From: Aeromonas lusitana
GTDB lineage: Bacteria > Pseudomonadota > Gammaproteobacteria > Enterobacterales > Aeromonadaceae
NCBI RefSeq assembly: GCF_002812985.1
Contig: NZ_PGCP01000017.1
Span: forward strand, 1-64,000
Reading direction: 5' to 3'
Length of the DNA: 64,000 bases
In this document: positions 25,592 to 34,354 of the stretch, piece after piece
How positions within the stretch are numbered: position 1 is the first letter of the stretch
Layout of the letters: each line of letters begins with the position of its first letter
The notes under the pieces: generated by a model
What the model was told of the DNA's origin: nothing
What the model saw: only the letters and a program-made list of their open reading frames with translations
The model's database searches: none
Translations under genes and position numbers: made by a program

Positions 25592-26773
25592 TCAGAGCAT
25601 GCGGGCGAGGGCGCGGCAAAGACGCTTGATCCCCTCTTCCGTAGTCGCTTCATCTACACAAGAGAAGCTCAGGCGCAGGGTATTCTGTATTTCTGGTCGA
25701 ACGTAGAAGGGAGCACCGGGGACGAAGGCCACCTTCTCCTTGATCGCCTCGTCGAACAGGGCCATAGCGCTGACGCTCGAAGGCAGGGTCAGCCAGAGGA
25801 ACATGCCCCCTTCCGGACGGGTGTAGCTGACGCCGGGCGGGCAGTGACGGGTCAGGGCGGCCTCCATGGCGGCGCGCTGGCGGCCATAGACCTCCTTGAT
25901 CTTCTCCAGATGAGCATCGAGCGAGTTGTCGGTCAGGAAGCGGTGCAGTACCTGCTGGCTGAAGGCGTTGCTGTGCAAGTCGGTCGCCTGCTTGGCGATG
26001 GTGACCTTCTTGCGCAGCCAGTCCGGCACCAGCATCCAGCCGAGGCGGAAGGCGGGCACCACGGTTTTGGAGAAGGAACCGAGCAGCACGGTATTGTGCG
26101 GGGCCAGCTTGGCGATGGGGGGCAGGTGTTCCCCCTCGAAGCGCAGCTCGCCGTAGGGGTCATCTTCCACCATCAGCAGCTCGTGGCGCACCAGCCGCTC
26201 GGCCAGGGCCTCGCGATTGGCACGGCTGTAGGAGACGCCACTCGGGTTCTGGAAGTTCGGCACCCCGTACAACAGCTTGGCGCTCGAGCCCTGCTCCAGC
26301 AGCGCATCCAGCGCGGCCAGATCCAGCCCCTCTTCACCGAGCGTGATGGGCTTGAAGTTCGGTTGATAGACGGAGAACGCCTGAATGGCGCCGAGATAGC
26401 CGGGCTCTTCGATGATGAGATCCTGCCCCTCGTCCACCAGCACCTTGCCGAGCAGGTCCAGCGCCTGCTGGGAGCCGCTGGTAATGAGGATGTTGTCCGG
26501 GTTGACCTGCATGCCGTGGCGGCTCAGGTAGCGATCGGCTATGTACTGGCGCAGGGGGGCAAAGCCTTCCGTGGTGGCGTATTGCAAGGCGGCGGCACCC
26601 TGCTCGCGCAGCACGTCCTGGCAGGCCTGGTCGATGGCCTTGACCGGGAACAGGTGGGGATTGGGCAGGCCGCCGGCGAAGGAGATGATCTCCGGATTGG
26701 CGGCGACTTTCAGGATTTCACGGATAAAGGAAGGCTCGACTTTCTCGAAGCGCTGGGCAAAAAACGGCTGCAT
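25592..26773 (-). CDS. PLP-dependent aminotransferase (LysN/2-aminoadipate transaminase group)
   Basis: 393 aa from the ATG at 26773 (MQPFFAQRFE); an upstream in-frame start would add 15 unlikely residues. Fold-type I motifs: ISFAGGLPNPHLFP, ITSGSQQALDL, PNFQNPSG, VEDDPYGELRF, and SFSKTVVPAFRLGW with the PLP lysine near residue 236. The closest functional groups are 2-aminoadipate, aromatic and branched-chain aminotransferases. It lacks the N-terminal HTH of MocR regulators. Substrate unassigned. Confidence 0.88.
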   Translation of the reverse strand: MQPFFAQRFEKVEPSFIREILKVAANPEIISFAGGLPNPHLFPVKAIDQACQDVLREQGAAALQYATTEGFAPLRQYIADRYLSRHGMQVNPDNILITSGSQQALDLLGKVLVDEGQDLIIEEPGYLGAIQAFSVYQPNFKPITLGEEGLDLAALDALLEQGSSAKLLYGVPNFQNPSGVSYSRANREALAERLVRHELLMVEDDPYGELRFEGEHLPPIAKLAPHNTVLLGSFSKTVVPAFRLGWMLVPDWLRKKVTIAKQATDLHSNAFSQQVLHRFLTDNSLDAHLEKIKEVYGRQRAAMEAALTRHCPPGVSYTRPEGGMFLWLTLPSSVSAMALFDEAIKEKVAFVPGAPFYVRPEIQNTLRLSFSCVDEATTEEGIKRLCRALARML

Positions 26774-26874
26774 AGGGTTCTCTCTGACTGGGGGGCGGTC
26801 ACTCCATTCAACCGCCACGTTATCCGTTTGTATCAGATTTCAGAAATGAGGCAATGGCTGTAACAAAAATCCAT

Positions 26875-26901
26875 AAAAAAGGGCAGGTTTGGCACCTGCC
26901 C
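26875..26901 (-). terminator. Terminator after the M28 peptidase gene
   Basis: GGGCAGGT/ACCTGCCC stem with a T-run on the minus strand, downstream of 27020. Confidence 0.8.
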
Positions 26902-27019
26902 GCATTTTATGGCCTCCGGTGGCGAAAAGGGCGTCAATCCCTCTGTGAGGGCCGCTTGTCACCGTGATGACCGGATCAGCATTCCGGCCCCCCGAAGCCG
27001 CCTGTCATCGGCTCGGTAC

Positions 27020-28087
27020 TTAGAGCCCAGGCTCTTTCAGGAAGCGGATCATCAGATCCGTGTTGGCGCCGAGCTGTTGCTGTACCCGGCCCGGGAACAG
27101 TTCGGCCATCTTGTCGAGACGGTCATACTGGGTGTGCCAGATCTTGCCCCACTGGGTCTCGCTGTCCCGATCGCAGGCGCTCTTGCTGGCGTCGTCATAG
27201 CAGTCCCACAGCGCCGGGTTGGTGCTCTGGGAGTAGCCGTCATAGCCATCGGCGCCGTTGATGGTGAAGTTGGTGGCCTCCACGTAGGCGATGGGCACCC
27301 CGAGGCAGGCAAAGGGCGCGTGATCGGACCAACTGCCGGTCTCCCCCTCCGGATAGCCTGGGTAGCTCGGGTGGATGGCAAACGGCGTGGCCCCCAGCTT
27401 GGAGATGGCCAGCAGGCGATCCCGCACCTTGGGATCGAAGCTGTAGCGGCTCGGCTCGGCGCAGCTGTACTCGGCCACATCCGAGTGGGCCGAGTGGACA
27501 TAGACGATGTCACCGCCGGCTATGGTGTCGTAGTTCACCATGGCGATCAGCTGGGCGGTGTCGGCGGTGCCTAAGCTGGCGGCATAGGCCTTGGAGCCGT
27601 TCAGACCGTTCTCCTCTGCCCCGAAGAAGGCGAAGCGCACCGTGTAGGGCAGGGTCTGGCCCTTGAGGGACTCGGCGACCGCCAACAGGGCGGCGACCCC
27701 GGCGCCGTTGTCGGTGGCCCCCTCGGAGCCCTTCTTCTCGCCCGTGCTGTCGTAGTGGGCGCCGATGAGGATCACCTTGTCACTCTGCCCCTTGAGCTCG
27801 GCGACGATATTCTGGGAACTCTTGCTGGCACCGCTCTTGGTGTAGGTGAAGGGCTGGTTTTGCACCTCGTAGCCCCAACCGCTCAGGTGATCCTGGATCC
27901 AGGCGGCGGCGCGGGTCTCGGCCTCGGTGCCCGTGGGCCTGGCGCCTATGCCTTCGGCGCCCGAGCTCAGTTGCACCAGGTACTCATAGGCCTGGGTCGC
28001 GGGGGCGGGGGGTTGAGAGTCGTTGTCAGAGGGGTTGCACCCGACCAGCAGGGTGGCGATGGCCAGGGTCAATAGGGTTTTCTTCAT
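27020..28087 (-). CDS. M28-family zinc aminopeptidase, lipoprotein
   Basis: 355 aa. Lipoprotein signal peptide with lipobox LLVGC (Cys17). The di-zinc M28 ligands are present in order: GAHYDS, ATDNGAGVAA, FFGAEENGLNGS (Glu pair), MVNYDT and IWHTQYD. The Cys pairs near 210/260 and 295/304 suggest disulfides. It is predicted to release N-terminal amino acids from peptides at the cell envelope, as in Iap-like and Vibrio/Aeromonas aminopeptidases. Confidence 0.9.
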   Translation of the reverse strand: MKKTLLTLAIATLLVGCNPSDNDSQPPAPATQAYEYLVQLSSGAEGIGARPTGTEAETRAAAWIQDHLSGWGYEVQNQPFTYTKSGASKSSQNIVAELKGQSDKVILIGAHYDSTGEKKGSEGATDNGAGVAALLAVAESLKGQTLPYTVRFAFFGAEENGLNGSKAYAASLGTADTAQLIAMVNYDTIAGGDIVYVHSAHSDVAEYSCAEPSRYSFDPKVRDRLLAISKLGATPFAIHPSYPGYPEGETGSWSDHAPFACLGVPIAYVEATNFTINGADGYDGYSQSTNPALWDCYDDASKSACDRDSETQWGKIWHTQYDRLDKMAELFPGRVQQQLGANTDLMIRFLKEPGL

Positions 28088-28388
28088 ACTGCAATCCTTT
28101 GTTGTGTATGGCTTTATTATCGCGAGTCAGGATGCACCTGACGCCCGGCAGATTCTGTGAAGGGGGTGGCATTTGTCAATCACGGCGGGGGAATTGGACT
28201 ACTCTGGGGGATTTGTTGCGCGAAACACTTGCGCCTTGGGCCTATCTTGGGATAATTCGCTCCCCAGTTTTTACTGATTGATGAAATAACCATCCGCCCA
28301 GGCCATCCAGGACCCGGGTTGATGACATAACGCGTAATCCATTCATGTCGTCTGTGACCCAGAGCGATGAAATAACGAGCTATCCACT
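28088..28388. other. Region between the M28 peptidase and trmB
   Basis: 301 bases. The promoters of the two divergent genes lie here. The trmB-proximal part consists of degenerate direct repeats with the core GATGAAATAAC at 28280, GATGACATAAC at 28321 and GATGAAATAAC at 28366; the latter two extend through the trmB start region (see 28321-28402). Confidence 0.6.
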
Positions 28389-28402
28389 ATGCCTGTGACC
28401 CA
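28321..28402 (+). repeat. Degenerate duplicate of the trmB translation-start region
   Basis: Copy 1 (28321-28361) and copy 2 (28366-28402) share GATGAxATAACG, ATCCA, ATG and TGTGACCCA in the same order. Copy 1 has its own ATG at 28345 and opens MSSVTQ, then runs 17 codons to a TGA at 28396-28398 that overlaps the trmB start. Copy 2 is the functional start (MPVTQD). Copy 1 may act as an upstream ORF. Confidence 0.75.
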
Positions 28403-29102
28403 AGATGTATTTAACGAAGACGGCAAATTCATGCGCAAGATCCGCAGCTTTGTCCGTCGCGAAGGCCGCCTGACCAAGGGACAGGAGAAGGCCCTGGAAG
28501 AGCTCTGGCCGGTCATGGGTATCGATTTCGCACCGGCGCCGCTGGACATGGTTGCGCTGTTTGGCCGTGAAGCCCCTGTGGTGCTGGAAATCGGCTTCGG
28601 CATGGGCGCCTCCCTGGTGGAGATGGCCAAGAATGCTCCCGAGAAGAACTTCATCGGCATCGAGGTGCACTCCCCGGGTGTGGGTGCCTGCCTCGGTACC
28701 GCCCAGGAAGCCGGTGTCACCAACTTGCGGGTCATCTGCCACGATGCGGTGGAGGTGCTGGAGCACATGATCCCGAACGGCTCGCTGGCCTGCCTGCAGC
28801 TGTTCTTCCCGGATCCCTGGCACAAGAGCCGTCATCACAAGCGCCGTATCGTGCAGCCAGCGTTTGCCCAGGACATTCGCCAGAAGCTGGCCATCGGTGG
28901 CGTGTTCCACATGGCCACCGACTGGGAAAACTATGCGGAGCACATGCTGGAAGTGATGAGCGCCGCCGAAGGCTATGAGAACACCGCCGAGAGCGGCAAC
29001 TGGGTGCCCCGTCCCGAGTGGCGCCCGCTGACCAAATTCGAACAACGTGGCCACCGTCTGGGGCACGGGGTTTGGGATCTGATTTTCAAACGCGTTAGCT
29101 AA
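28389..29102 (+). CDS. trmB: tRNA (guanine(46)-N7)-methyltransferase
   Basis: 237 aa. SAM-binding [11 protein letters not shown] (66-76), [10 protein letters not shown], and the family signature [16 protein letters not shown], followed by [14 protein letters not shown]. It methylates G46 in the tRNA variable loop. It is the first gene of trmB-yggL-glsB. The N-terminus may be shortened relative to relatives because of the duplication just upstream. Confidence 0.95.
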   Translation: MPVTQDVFNEDGKFMRKIRSFVRREGRLTKGQEKALEELWPVMGIDFAPAPLDMVALFGREAPVVLEIGFGMGASLVEMAKNAPEKNFIGIEVHSPGVGACLGTAQEAGVTNLRVICHDAVEVLEHMIPNGSLACLQLFFPDPWHKSRHHKRRIVQPAFAQDIRQKLAIGGVFHMATDWENYAEHMLEVMSAAEGYENTAESGNWVPRPEWRPLTKFEQRGHRLGHGVWDLIFKRVS

Positions 29103-29131
29103 TAACCCGTCAACTAACCTAAGGAGCTATC

Positions 29132-29464
29132 ATGGCCAATCGTAGTCGCCGTCTGCGTAAGAAACTGCGCGTCGATGAATTCCAGGAAATGGGGTTCGAC
29201 ATCAGTTTCAACTTCCCGGTCGGTACCGCCGAAGAGACCATAGATGCCGTCGTCGATGCCTTGATCGATGAAGTCGTCGAGCCGCGCAAGCTGGCCTTCG
29301 CCGGCTCAGGTCACCTGGCCTGGGAAGGCATGATCTGCACCCAGCAGCTTGGCAAGTGCACCGAGGAAGACCGCGCCATCGTCAAATCCTGGCTGGAAGG
29401 CAAGGGGATGGAAGCCGTGGTGGTCACCGAGTTGTTCGACCTCTGGTACGGCGAGCCGGCCTGA
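29132..29464 (+). CDS. yggL: YggL (DUF469) family protein
   Basis: 110 aa; ATG at 29132 with AAGGAG upstream. The basic N-terminus (MANRSRRLRKKLRVDEFQE) and the GFDISFNFP segment match YggL, a small protein that associates with the 50S subunit. It follows trmB by 29 bases, as in many gammaproteobacteria, and is closed by a terminator. Confidence 0.93.
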   Translation: MANRSRRLRKKLRVDEFQEMGFDISFNFPVGTAEETIDAVVDALIDEVVEPRKLAFAGSGHLAWEGMICTQQLGKCTEEDRAIVKSWLEGKGMEAVVVTELFDLWYGEPA

Positions 29465-29491
29465 TACCCGCTGCCTGTCATGGGCACGTAG

Positions 29492-29517
29492 AAAATCCCG
29501 CCGCCGGCGGGATTTTT
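29492..29517 (+). terminator. Terminator after yggL
   Basis: AAAATCCCGCCG/CGGCGGGATTTTT hairpin. Confidence 0.88.
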
Positions 29518-29563
29518 GTCGGTGGAGGCAGGGCCTCACCCGTTTCATCTCATGGAATAGCCA

Positions 29564-30484
29564 ATGGTGTTGTCATCCGAATTACTGGCCAGCATCCTCG
29601 AGCAGGTTCGCCCTCTGCTGGGACAAGGCAAGGTGGCCGATTACATTCCCGCCCTGGCCCTGGTGCCCGCCGACCGGCTCGGCATCGCGGTCTGCACCGT
29701 GGAAGGGGAGCTTTTCACCGCAGGTGACGCCTTCGAACCCTTCTCCATCCAGAGCATCTCCAAGGCCCTGAGCCTCACGCTGGCACTGACCCTCTATCAG
29801 GAAGAGGAGATCTGGGCCCGGGTCGGCAAGGAGCCCTCAGGCCAGCCGTTCAACTCCCTGGTCCAGCTCGAATTCGAGCAGGGCATACCGCGCAACCCCT
29901 TCATCAACGCCGGCGCCCTGGTGGTGAGCGATCTGCTGGAGACCCGTCTCACCGCCCCGCGCCAGCGCACCCTGGAGCTGGTGCGCCGCCTGTGCGGCAA
30001 CCCGGCCATAGTCGCGGATCAGGTGGTGGCGCGCTCCGAGTATCAGCATGCCGCCCGCAATGCGGCCATCGCCTACCTGATGAAGGCCTACGGCAACTTC
30101 GAAAACGAGGTGGACAAGGTGCTGCAAAGCTACTTCAATGCCTGTGCCATCCGCATGAGCTGTGTCGATCTGGCCCGCACCTTCATCTATCTGGCCAATC
30201 GCGGCATGCCCCTTGGCGAGAGCGCACCCCTGCTGCCGGCGCGCACCGCCAAGCAGGTCAATGCCCTGCTCGCCACCTGCGGCCTCTACGACGAGGCAGG
30301 GGATTTTGCCTACCGGGTCGGCATGCCGGGCAAATCCGGGGTGGGCGGCGGCATCATGGCGCTGATCCCGGGCGAGCTGTGCGTCTGTGTCTGGTCCCCC
30401 GAGCTCAACAAGGCCGGCAATTCGCTGGCGGGCACGGCGGCGCTGGAGCTGCTGGCCGAGCGCCTCGGCCGCTCCATCTTTTAA
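29564..30484 (+). CDS. glsB: Glutaminase
   Basis: 306 aa (family about 308). It has a beta-lactamase-like fold with S64-I-S-K67 in the FSIQSISK motif, then [18 protein letters not shown] and [16 protein letters not shown]. It converts glutamine to glutamate and ammonia. It sits 47 bases beyond the yggL terminator, so it likely has its own promoter or depends on readthrough. Confidence 0.95.
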   Translation: MVLSSELLASILEQVRPLLGQGKVADYIPALALVPADRLGIAVCTVEGELFTAGDAFEPFSIQSISKALSLTLALTLYQEEEIWARVGKEPSGQPFNSLVQLEFEQGIPRNPFINAGALVVSDLLETRLTAPRQRTLELVRRLCGNPAIVADQVVARSEYQHAARNAAIAYLMKAYGNFENEVDKVLQSYFNACAIRMSCVDLARTFIYLANRGMPLGESAPLLPARTAKQVNALLATCGLYDEAGDFAYRVGMPGKSGVGGGIMALIPGELCVCVWSPELNKAGNSLAGTAALELLAERLGRSIF

Positions 30485-30512
30485 TTTGTTCACTATGCAT
30501 CGAGACAACATC

Positions 30513-31805
30513 ATGAAACGAGTTTTGGGTCTGTGGCGGGCCGGTCTGGCCGCCTTGCTGCTCTGGTGTGCCATGCCCGCCCTGGCGGCCGAACTGCCAC
30601 CGCTCACCCTGGCCGATGCCACGGCCAAGCAGGCGGTCATCCTGGATACCCGCCCGAGCTACTTCTATCAGGGTTGGCCCATGGCCGGGGAGAAGCAGGG
30701 CGGCCACGTGGTCGGCGCCGAGAGCCTCTCCGCCGAGTGGAAATACAGCGACGAGGAGTGGGCGCAGGCCCTCAAGGACAAGGGGCTGAGCCCGGACAAG
30801 CCGGTGGCGCTCTATGGCGAGCCGCGCGGCGTGGCCGAGGTGGCCCGTCTGCTGCGCCAGCAGGGCATCAAGCAGCTGTTCGAGCTGCAAGGCTGGAAGG
30901 AGGCGCCTCGCGAACACCTGGCCCGCTGGCAGCAGCTGGTCTATCCGCTCTGGCTGGCTGACTTGCAGGCTGGCAAGCCGGTCGCCGCCGCCCCCAAGGG
31001 GGACTGGAAGTTGTTCGAGGTAGCCTGGGGTGCCCCCAAGGCCTACCTGCTGAGCCACATCCCGGGTGCCGGTTACATCGACACCAACAGCCTGGAAGAG
31101 GAGCCCCTGTGGAACAAGGTTTCCGATGAGGCGCTCAAGAAGCTGCTGCTGGACAACGGTATCCGCCACGACACCACTGTCATCCTCTACGGTCGCAACA
31201 CCATGGCGGCGGCCCGTGCGGCCCACATGATGATGTACGCCGGGGTCGAAGACGTGCGGCTGCTGGACGGCGGCCTGGACGCCTGGTTCGTGCAGCACCT
31301 GCGCACCGAGACCGGTCTGGCGAACACCTTCAAGCCCGCCAAGGATTTCGGTGTCACCATACCGGCCCATCCCGAGTACTACACCACGCTGGAACAGGCC
31401 AAGACGCTGCTCAAGCAGCCCGATGGCGCCCTGGTCAGCGTGCGCACCTGGGATGAGTTCGTCGGCAACACCTCCGGCTACAGCTACATCAAGCCAAAGG
31501 GTGACATTCCTGGCGCCAAGTGGGGTCGTGGCGGCGTGGATGCCAACAGCATGAGCGACTTCCACAACCCGGACGGCACCATGAAGCCGGCCCGCGAGAT
31601 CCTAGCCATGTGGGACGAGTGGAACATCGAGCCGAATCAGCAGGCCGCCTTCTACTGCGGCACCGGCTGGCGCGCCTCCGAGGCCTTCTTCTATGCCTGG
31701 CTGATGGATTGGAAGCGGATCAGCGTCTACGACGGCGGCTGGTACGAGTGGAGCATGGACCCCAAGAACCCCATCGTCACCGGTGAGCGCAAGCCCCAGC
31801 GCTGA
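30513..31805 (+). CDS. ynjE: Periplasmic three-domain rhodanese YnjE
   Basis: 430 aa from the ATG at 30513; an ATG at 30495 is in frame but would precede the signal peptide by six residues. Signal peptide ends ALA at about residue 26. There are three rhodanese-like domains; only the last carries the catalytic loop CGTGWRAS, followed by VYDGGWYEWSMDPKNP, which is characteristic of E. coli YnjE. It is a thiosulfate:acceptor sulfurtransferase; the periplasmic role is not established. A terminator follows. Confidence 0.93.
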   Translation: MKRVLGLWRAGLAALLLWCAMPALAAELPPLTLADATAKQAVILDTRPSYFYQGWPMAGEKQGGHVVGAESLSAEWKYSDEEWAQALKDKGLSPDKPVALYGEPRGVAEVARLLRQQGIKQLFELQGWKEAPREHLARWQQLVYPLWLADLQAGKPVAAAPKGDWKLFEVAWGAPKAYLLSHIPGAGYIDTNSLEEEPLWNKVSDEALKKLLLDNGIRHDTTVILYGRNTMAAARAAHMMMYAGVEDVRLLDGGLDAWFVQHLRTETGLANTFKPAKDFGVTIPAHPEYYTTLEQAKTLLKQPDGALVSVRTWDEFVGNTSGYSYIKPKGDIPGAKWGRGGVDANSMSDFHNPDGTMKPAREILAMWDEWNIEPNQQAAFYCGTGWRASEAFFYAWLMDWKRISVYDGGWYEWSMDPKNPIVTGERKPQR

Positions 31806-31828
31806 GAGTGATGGTGTTAGCAAGGCAG

Positions 31829-31854
31829 AGGCCGGACAGATGTCTGGCCTTTTT
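31829..31854 (+). terminator. Terminator after ynjE
   Basis: AGGCCGGACA/TGTCTGGCCT stem with a T5 tail. Confidence 0.85.
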
Positions 31855-32011
31855 CATATGAGTGCTTTAATATTCTGAAAATATGCAACAAGGCAGAGAT
31901 TTCCATCTGTGGTTCTTATTTTTATGTCCTGCTTATTCGGATGAGTTGGGCTGAACTAGTCTTCAAGATACATCCTCGCCGTGAGGGTGCGGGAGGGAGA
32001 AGAGGCCAGCG

Positions 32012-32221
32012 ATGAAACGACTGATGATGATCCTGGTGTGTCTGCTGGGACTGGTTGGGTGCAGTTCCCAATACATCATGAGCACCAAGGACGGGCGTAT
32101 GATAGCCACCGACAGCAAACCCAGGCTGGACGATGATACCGGCATGTATCGCTACTACGATGCCGAGGGACGGGAGATGCTGATCAAGAAAGACGACGTG
32201 ACGCAAATCATGGAGCGCTAG
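32012..32221 (+). CDS. YgdI/YgdR (DUF903) family lipoprotein
   Basis: 69 aa. Lipobox GLVGC (Cys17). The mature part SSQYIMSTKDGRMIATDSKPRLDDDTGMYRYYDAEGREMLIKKDDV fits the small SH3-like DUF903 fold. Probably an outer-membrane lipoprotein; role unknown. A terminator follows. Confidence 0.92.
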   Translation: MKRLMMILVCLLGLVGCSSQYIMSTKDGRMIATDSKPRLDDDTGMYRYYDAEGREMLIKKDDVTQIMER

Positions 32222-32242
32222 GGCATTCTGGCGCTGAGCCGT

Positions 32243-32272
32243 GGGGCATCTTCGAGGGAAGATGCCCTTTTT
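32243..32272 (+). terminator. Terminator after the YgdR-like gene
   Basis: GGGCATCTTC/GAAGATGCCC stem and T-run. Confidence 0.88.
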
Positions 32273-32398
32273 CATGTCGGAGCAGGGCTTAAAGGCATGG
32301 GCTTGCGTGACGAAGTCAGGGAGTGCCGAGATGTGAACTTCTTGTTAAATAAAAAAGCAATTTTTTCCAATACCTATTCATCTCGTGAGTGGTTTCAT

Positions 32399-32425
32399 AT
32401 GACCTCTTTCTTACAAGGAGGTCAT
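32399..32425 (+). promoter_or_regulatory. Inverted repeat that encloses the ribosome-binding site of the HDxGH gene
   Basis: Arms ATGACCTC (32399-32406) and GAGGTCAT (32418-32425) with an 11-base loop. The right arm contains most of the AAGGAGG Shine-Dalgarno (32415-32421) and ends three bases before the ATG at 32428. In RNA it would sequester the ribosome site; in DNA it could be an operator. Confidence 0.6.
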
Positions 32426-32427
32426 GG

Positions 32428-33732
32428 ATGGATACGGTTTTTTGGCCGAAGCGAGCCGGTCACAGTGTCGAGATGATGACGCTGGTCGCGCCCACTGGCA
32501 TGTCGCCCGGGTTGCGGGAGGAGATAAGTCTCGTGCTGAGCATGGTGGCGGGGTTACGCCAGCTGGAGGAAGGGGGAGCAGGGATGGCCCCTCTGAAAAA
32601 AGATCTGTACAAGGCCTTGATGGTGCAGCTGAGCGACATGGCAAATCGAGCCGAGGAGCCGGAAGTGGCCCGGTTGATGGGGTCTCTGGCCGAGAGCCTG
32701 AGCGGTGAGGAGAGTGCGCGCCTGATGGCCGCCAGACTGGCCGAGGGAGATGAGCGACATCTGGTGGCCCATGTCGGTCCGCTTGCTACCTGGCTTGGCA
32801 AGTCTCGCCAAACCTGGATGTCGGCATTTTTCGCTACCCCGAATCCCGAGCTGCAGTCTTGGTCAGACCGCGTCGATGCGGGATTGCAGCATGCCTTGCC
32901 ACGCCTCTGTGATCGCCTTGGCGCTGAATTGATCACCTTGCCTGGTTGCGCCTACAAGGTGGTGGATCTGTTTGCCATTGCCGGGGAGGCCAATGGCTTC
33001 CCCAAGCACTTTGCCTATTTCATGCCCGAAGATCAGGGGATCAAATATGCGGCCGACAAGAGAACCATTGTCTTTGCCAATACCTATCGCCAGCTGCACC
33101 TGATGGCGGGAGCCCCGTTGGCGGGATGTCTGGGATGGGCACAGAGCGCTCTCCCCGATGCCCGGGAGCTGGATCGCTATTTGCTCGGCTGGTTTCGGGG
33201 TCACGATCTGGGGCATGGACTGGTGTTGCCACAGACGGATTATGCGGCCCTGAGTCGCCATGACCGTTGGGGCTCCATGGTGATGCAGGAGGCGGTGGCA
33301 GACACCCTGGGCTTCCTGCTCTGCTGCGATCCCTCCATTGCCAGCAGCCTGGGGCTGGAGGGTGGCAAGCTGTGCCGTGTCTATTGCCTGGAGCTGCTGC
33401 GTTACCTGAGGCGAGGGCCTTGCGAGTTTCCCGATGCGGGTTCCGCCTATGTGCAGCTGGCCTTGCTGGCAGAGCAGGGCATCTTGTGGCGAGAGGGTGA
33501 TTCCCTGCGTATAGACGAGCGCAGGCTTGAACAAGGGATGTGGGAAATTGCCGGGCAGTTGCTGGCTCATGTGATGAGCGGCAACGTGGCGGCGTTTGCC
33601 GAGTTTTCTCACCGTTATGCACCGCATCTACAGCCTGCCGACCGGGACCTCTACTTCGGGTTGGGCCCCTGTGATCGGGTGCTGGCTTATCATCAGCCCC
33701 TCAGGGAGGAGCGACAAGATGGCATTTTATAA
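32428..33732 (+). CDS. Unrecognised protein with HDxGH...ExxxD motif, possible metal enzyme
   Basis: 434 aa; the ATG at 32428 follows AAGGAGG by six bases, whereas the ATG at 32424 is out of frame. No signal peptide or membrane segment. An N-terminal helical part (about 1-130) precedes a more conserved-looking half. There, RGHDLGHG (H259, D260, H263) and QEAVADTLGF (E288, D292) are spaced like a His-His-Glu metal site. Other notable segments are YFMPEDQGIKYAADKRTIVFANTYRQLH and CRVYCLELLRYLRRGP. I cannot name a family. It overlaps the LysE-type exporter gene by 14 bases, which suggests it makes or acts on an exported small molecule. Confidence 0.75.
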   Translation: MDTVFWPKRAGHSVEMMTLVAPTGMSPGLREEISLVLSMVAGLRQLEEGGAGMAPLKKDLYKALMVQLSDMANRAEEPEVARLMGSLAESLSGEESARLMAARLAEGDERHLVAHVGPLATWLGKSRQTWMSAFFATPNPELQSWSDRVDAGLQHALPRLCDRLGAELITLPGCAYKVVDLFAIAGEANGFPKHFAYFMPEDQGIKYAADKRTIVFANTYRQLHLMAGAPLAGCLGWAQSALPDARELDRYLLGWFRGHDLGHGLVLPQTDYAALSRHDRWGSMVMQEAVADTLGFLLCCDPSIASSLGLEGGKLCRVYCLELLRYLRRGPCEFPDAGSAYVQLALLAEQGILWREGDSLRIDERRLEQGMWEIAGQLLAHVMSGNVAAFAEFSHRYAPHLQPADRDLYFGLGPCDRVLAYHQPLREERQDGIL

Positions 33733-34354
33733 TGGTTTTTTATTGAGCCTCTCCCTGTGTCTGGACATAGGGCTGGCCAACATGGCGATGATAACGCTGG
33801 CCATGTCTCGCGGTTTTTCCCATGGCTTCTGGCTTGGGGTGGGAACCTGTGTCGGCGATCTCATCTATGCGGTGCTCGCCATGGCGGGCATGGCGATACT
33901 GCTGCAATTTGAAACGGTGCGCTGGAGCCTCTGGATCTTCGGCTCGGTAACCCTGATCTGGCTGACGGTCAAGATGGGGCTCTCGGCGCTGAGGGCACAG
34001 GGGGGAGAGCTCGATGGCATGGCTCAGGCCGGCGGCCGCTGGCGCCTGTTCGGACGAGGCATGGTGCTGGCGCTCTCCTCGCCCAGCGCCATCCTCTGGT
34101 TTGCCGCCGTGGGGGGCGCCATCATAGCGCGGCAGGGGGCGGATCCGCTCAATGCGGGGCTCTTCCTCTCCGGCTTCTTCACCGCCGGGATCTTCTGGGC
34201 CCTGGTGCTCTGTACGCTGGCCTATCAGGGCGGACGCCTATTGGGAGAGAAGATGGTGCGTTTCTCCTACCTGGCATCGGCCCTGATCTTTGCCTACTTC
34301 GCCTGCTACGTGATCTACCAGGGCTATGGGGAGTTTGTGCTGGGGGCGCCGTAA
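33719..34354 (+). CDS. LysE/RhtB-type amino-acid or metabolite exporter
   Basis: 211 aa; the ATG at 33719 lies inside the end of the upstream gene, so translation is likely coupled. About six membrane helices. Typical LysE features are the first helix (GFLLSLSLCLDIGLANMAM), the GVGTCVGDLIYAVLAMAGM helix and the LALSSPSAILWFAAVG motif. It exports a small molecule driven by proton motive force. The pairing with an unknown enzyme is the main functional clue. The 3' end overlaps the convergent araC-type gene by 31 bases. Confidence 0.88.
   Translation: MAFYNGFLLSLSLCLDIGLANMAMITLAMSRGFSHGFWLGVGTCVGDLIYAVLAMAGMAILLQFETVRWSLWIFGSVTLIWLTVKMGLSALRAQGGELDGMAQAGGRWRLFGRGMVLALSSPSAILWFAAVGGAIIARQGADPLNAGLFLSGFFTAGIFWALVLCTLAYQGGRLLGEKMVRFSYLASALIFAYFACYVIYQGYGEFVLGAP

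Noticed and set aside
32348..32368. A-run/T-run (AAAAAAGCAATTTTTT) considered as a terminator
   Set aside because: The stem would be only A-U pairs and unstable. It is more likely an AT-rich promoter element upstream of the HDxGH gene.
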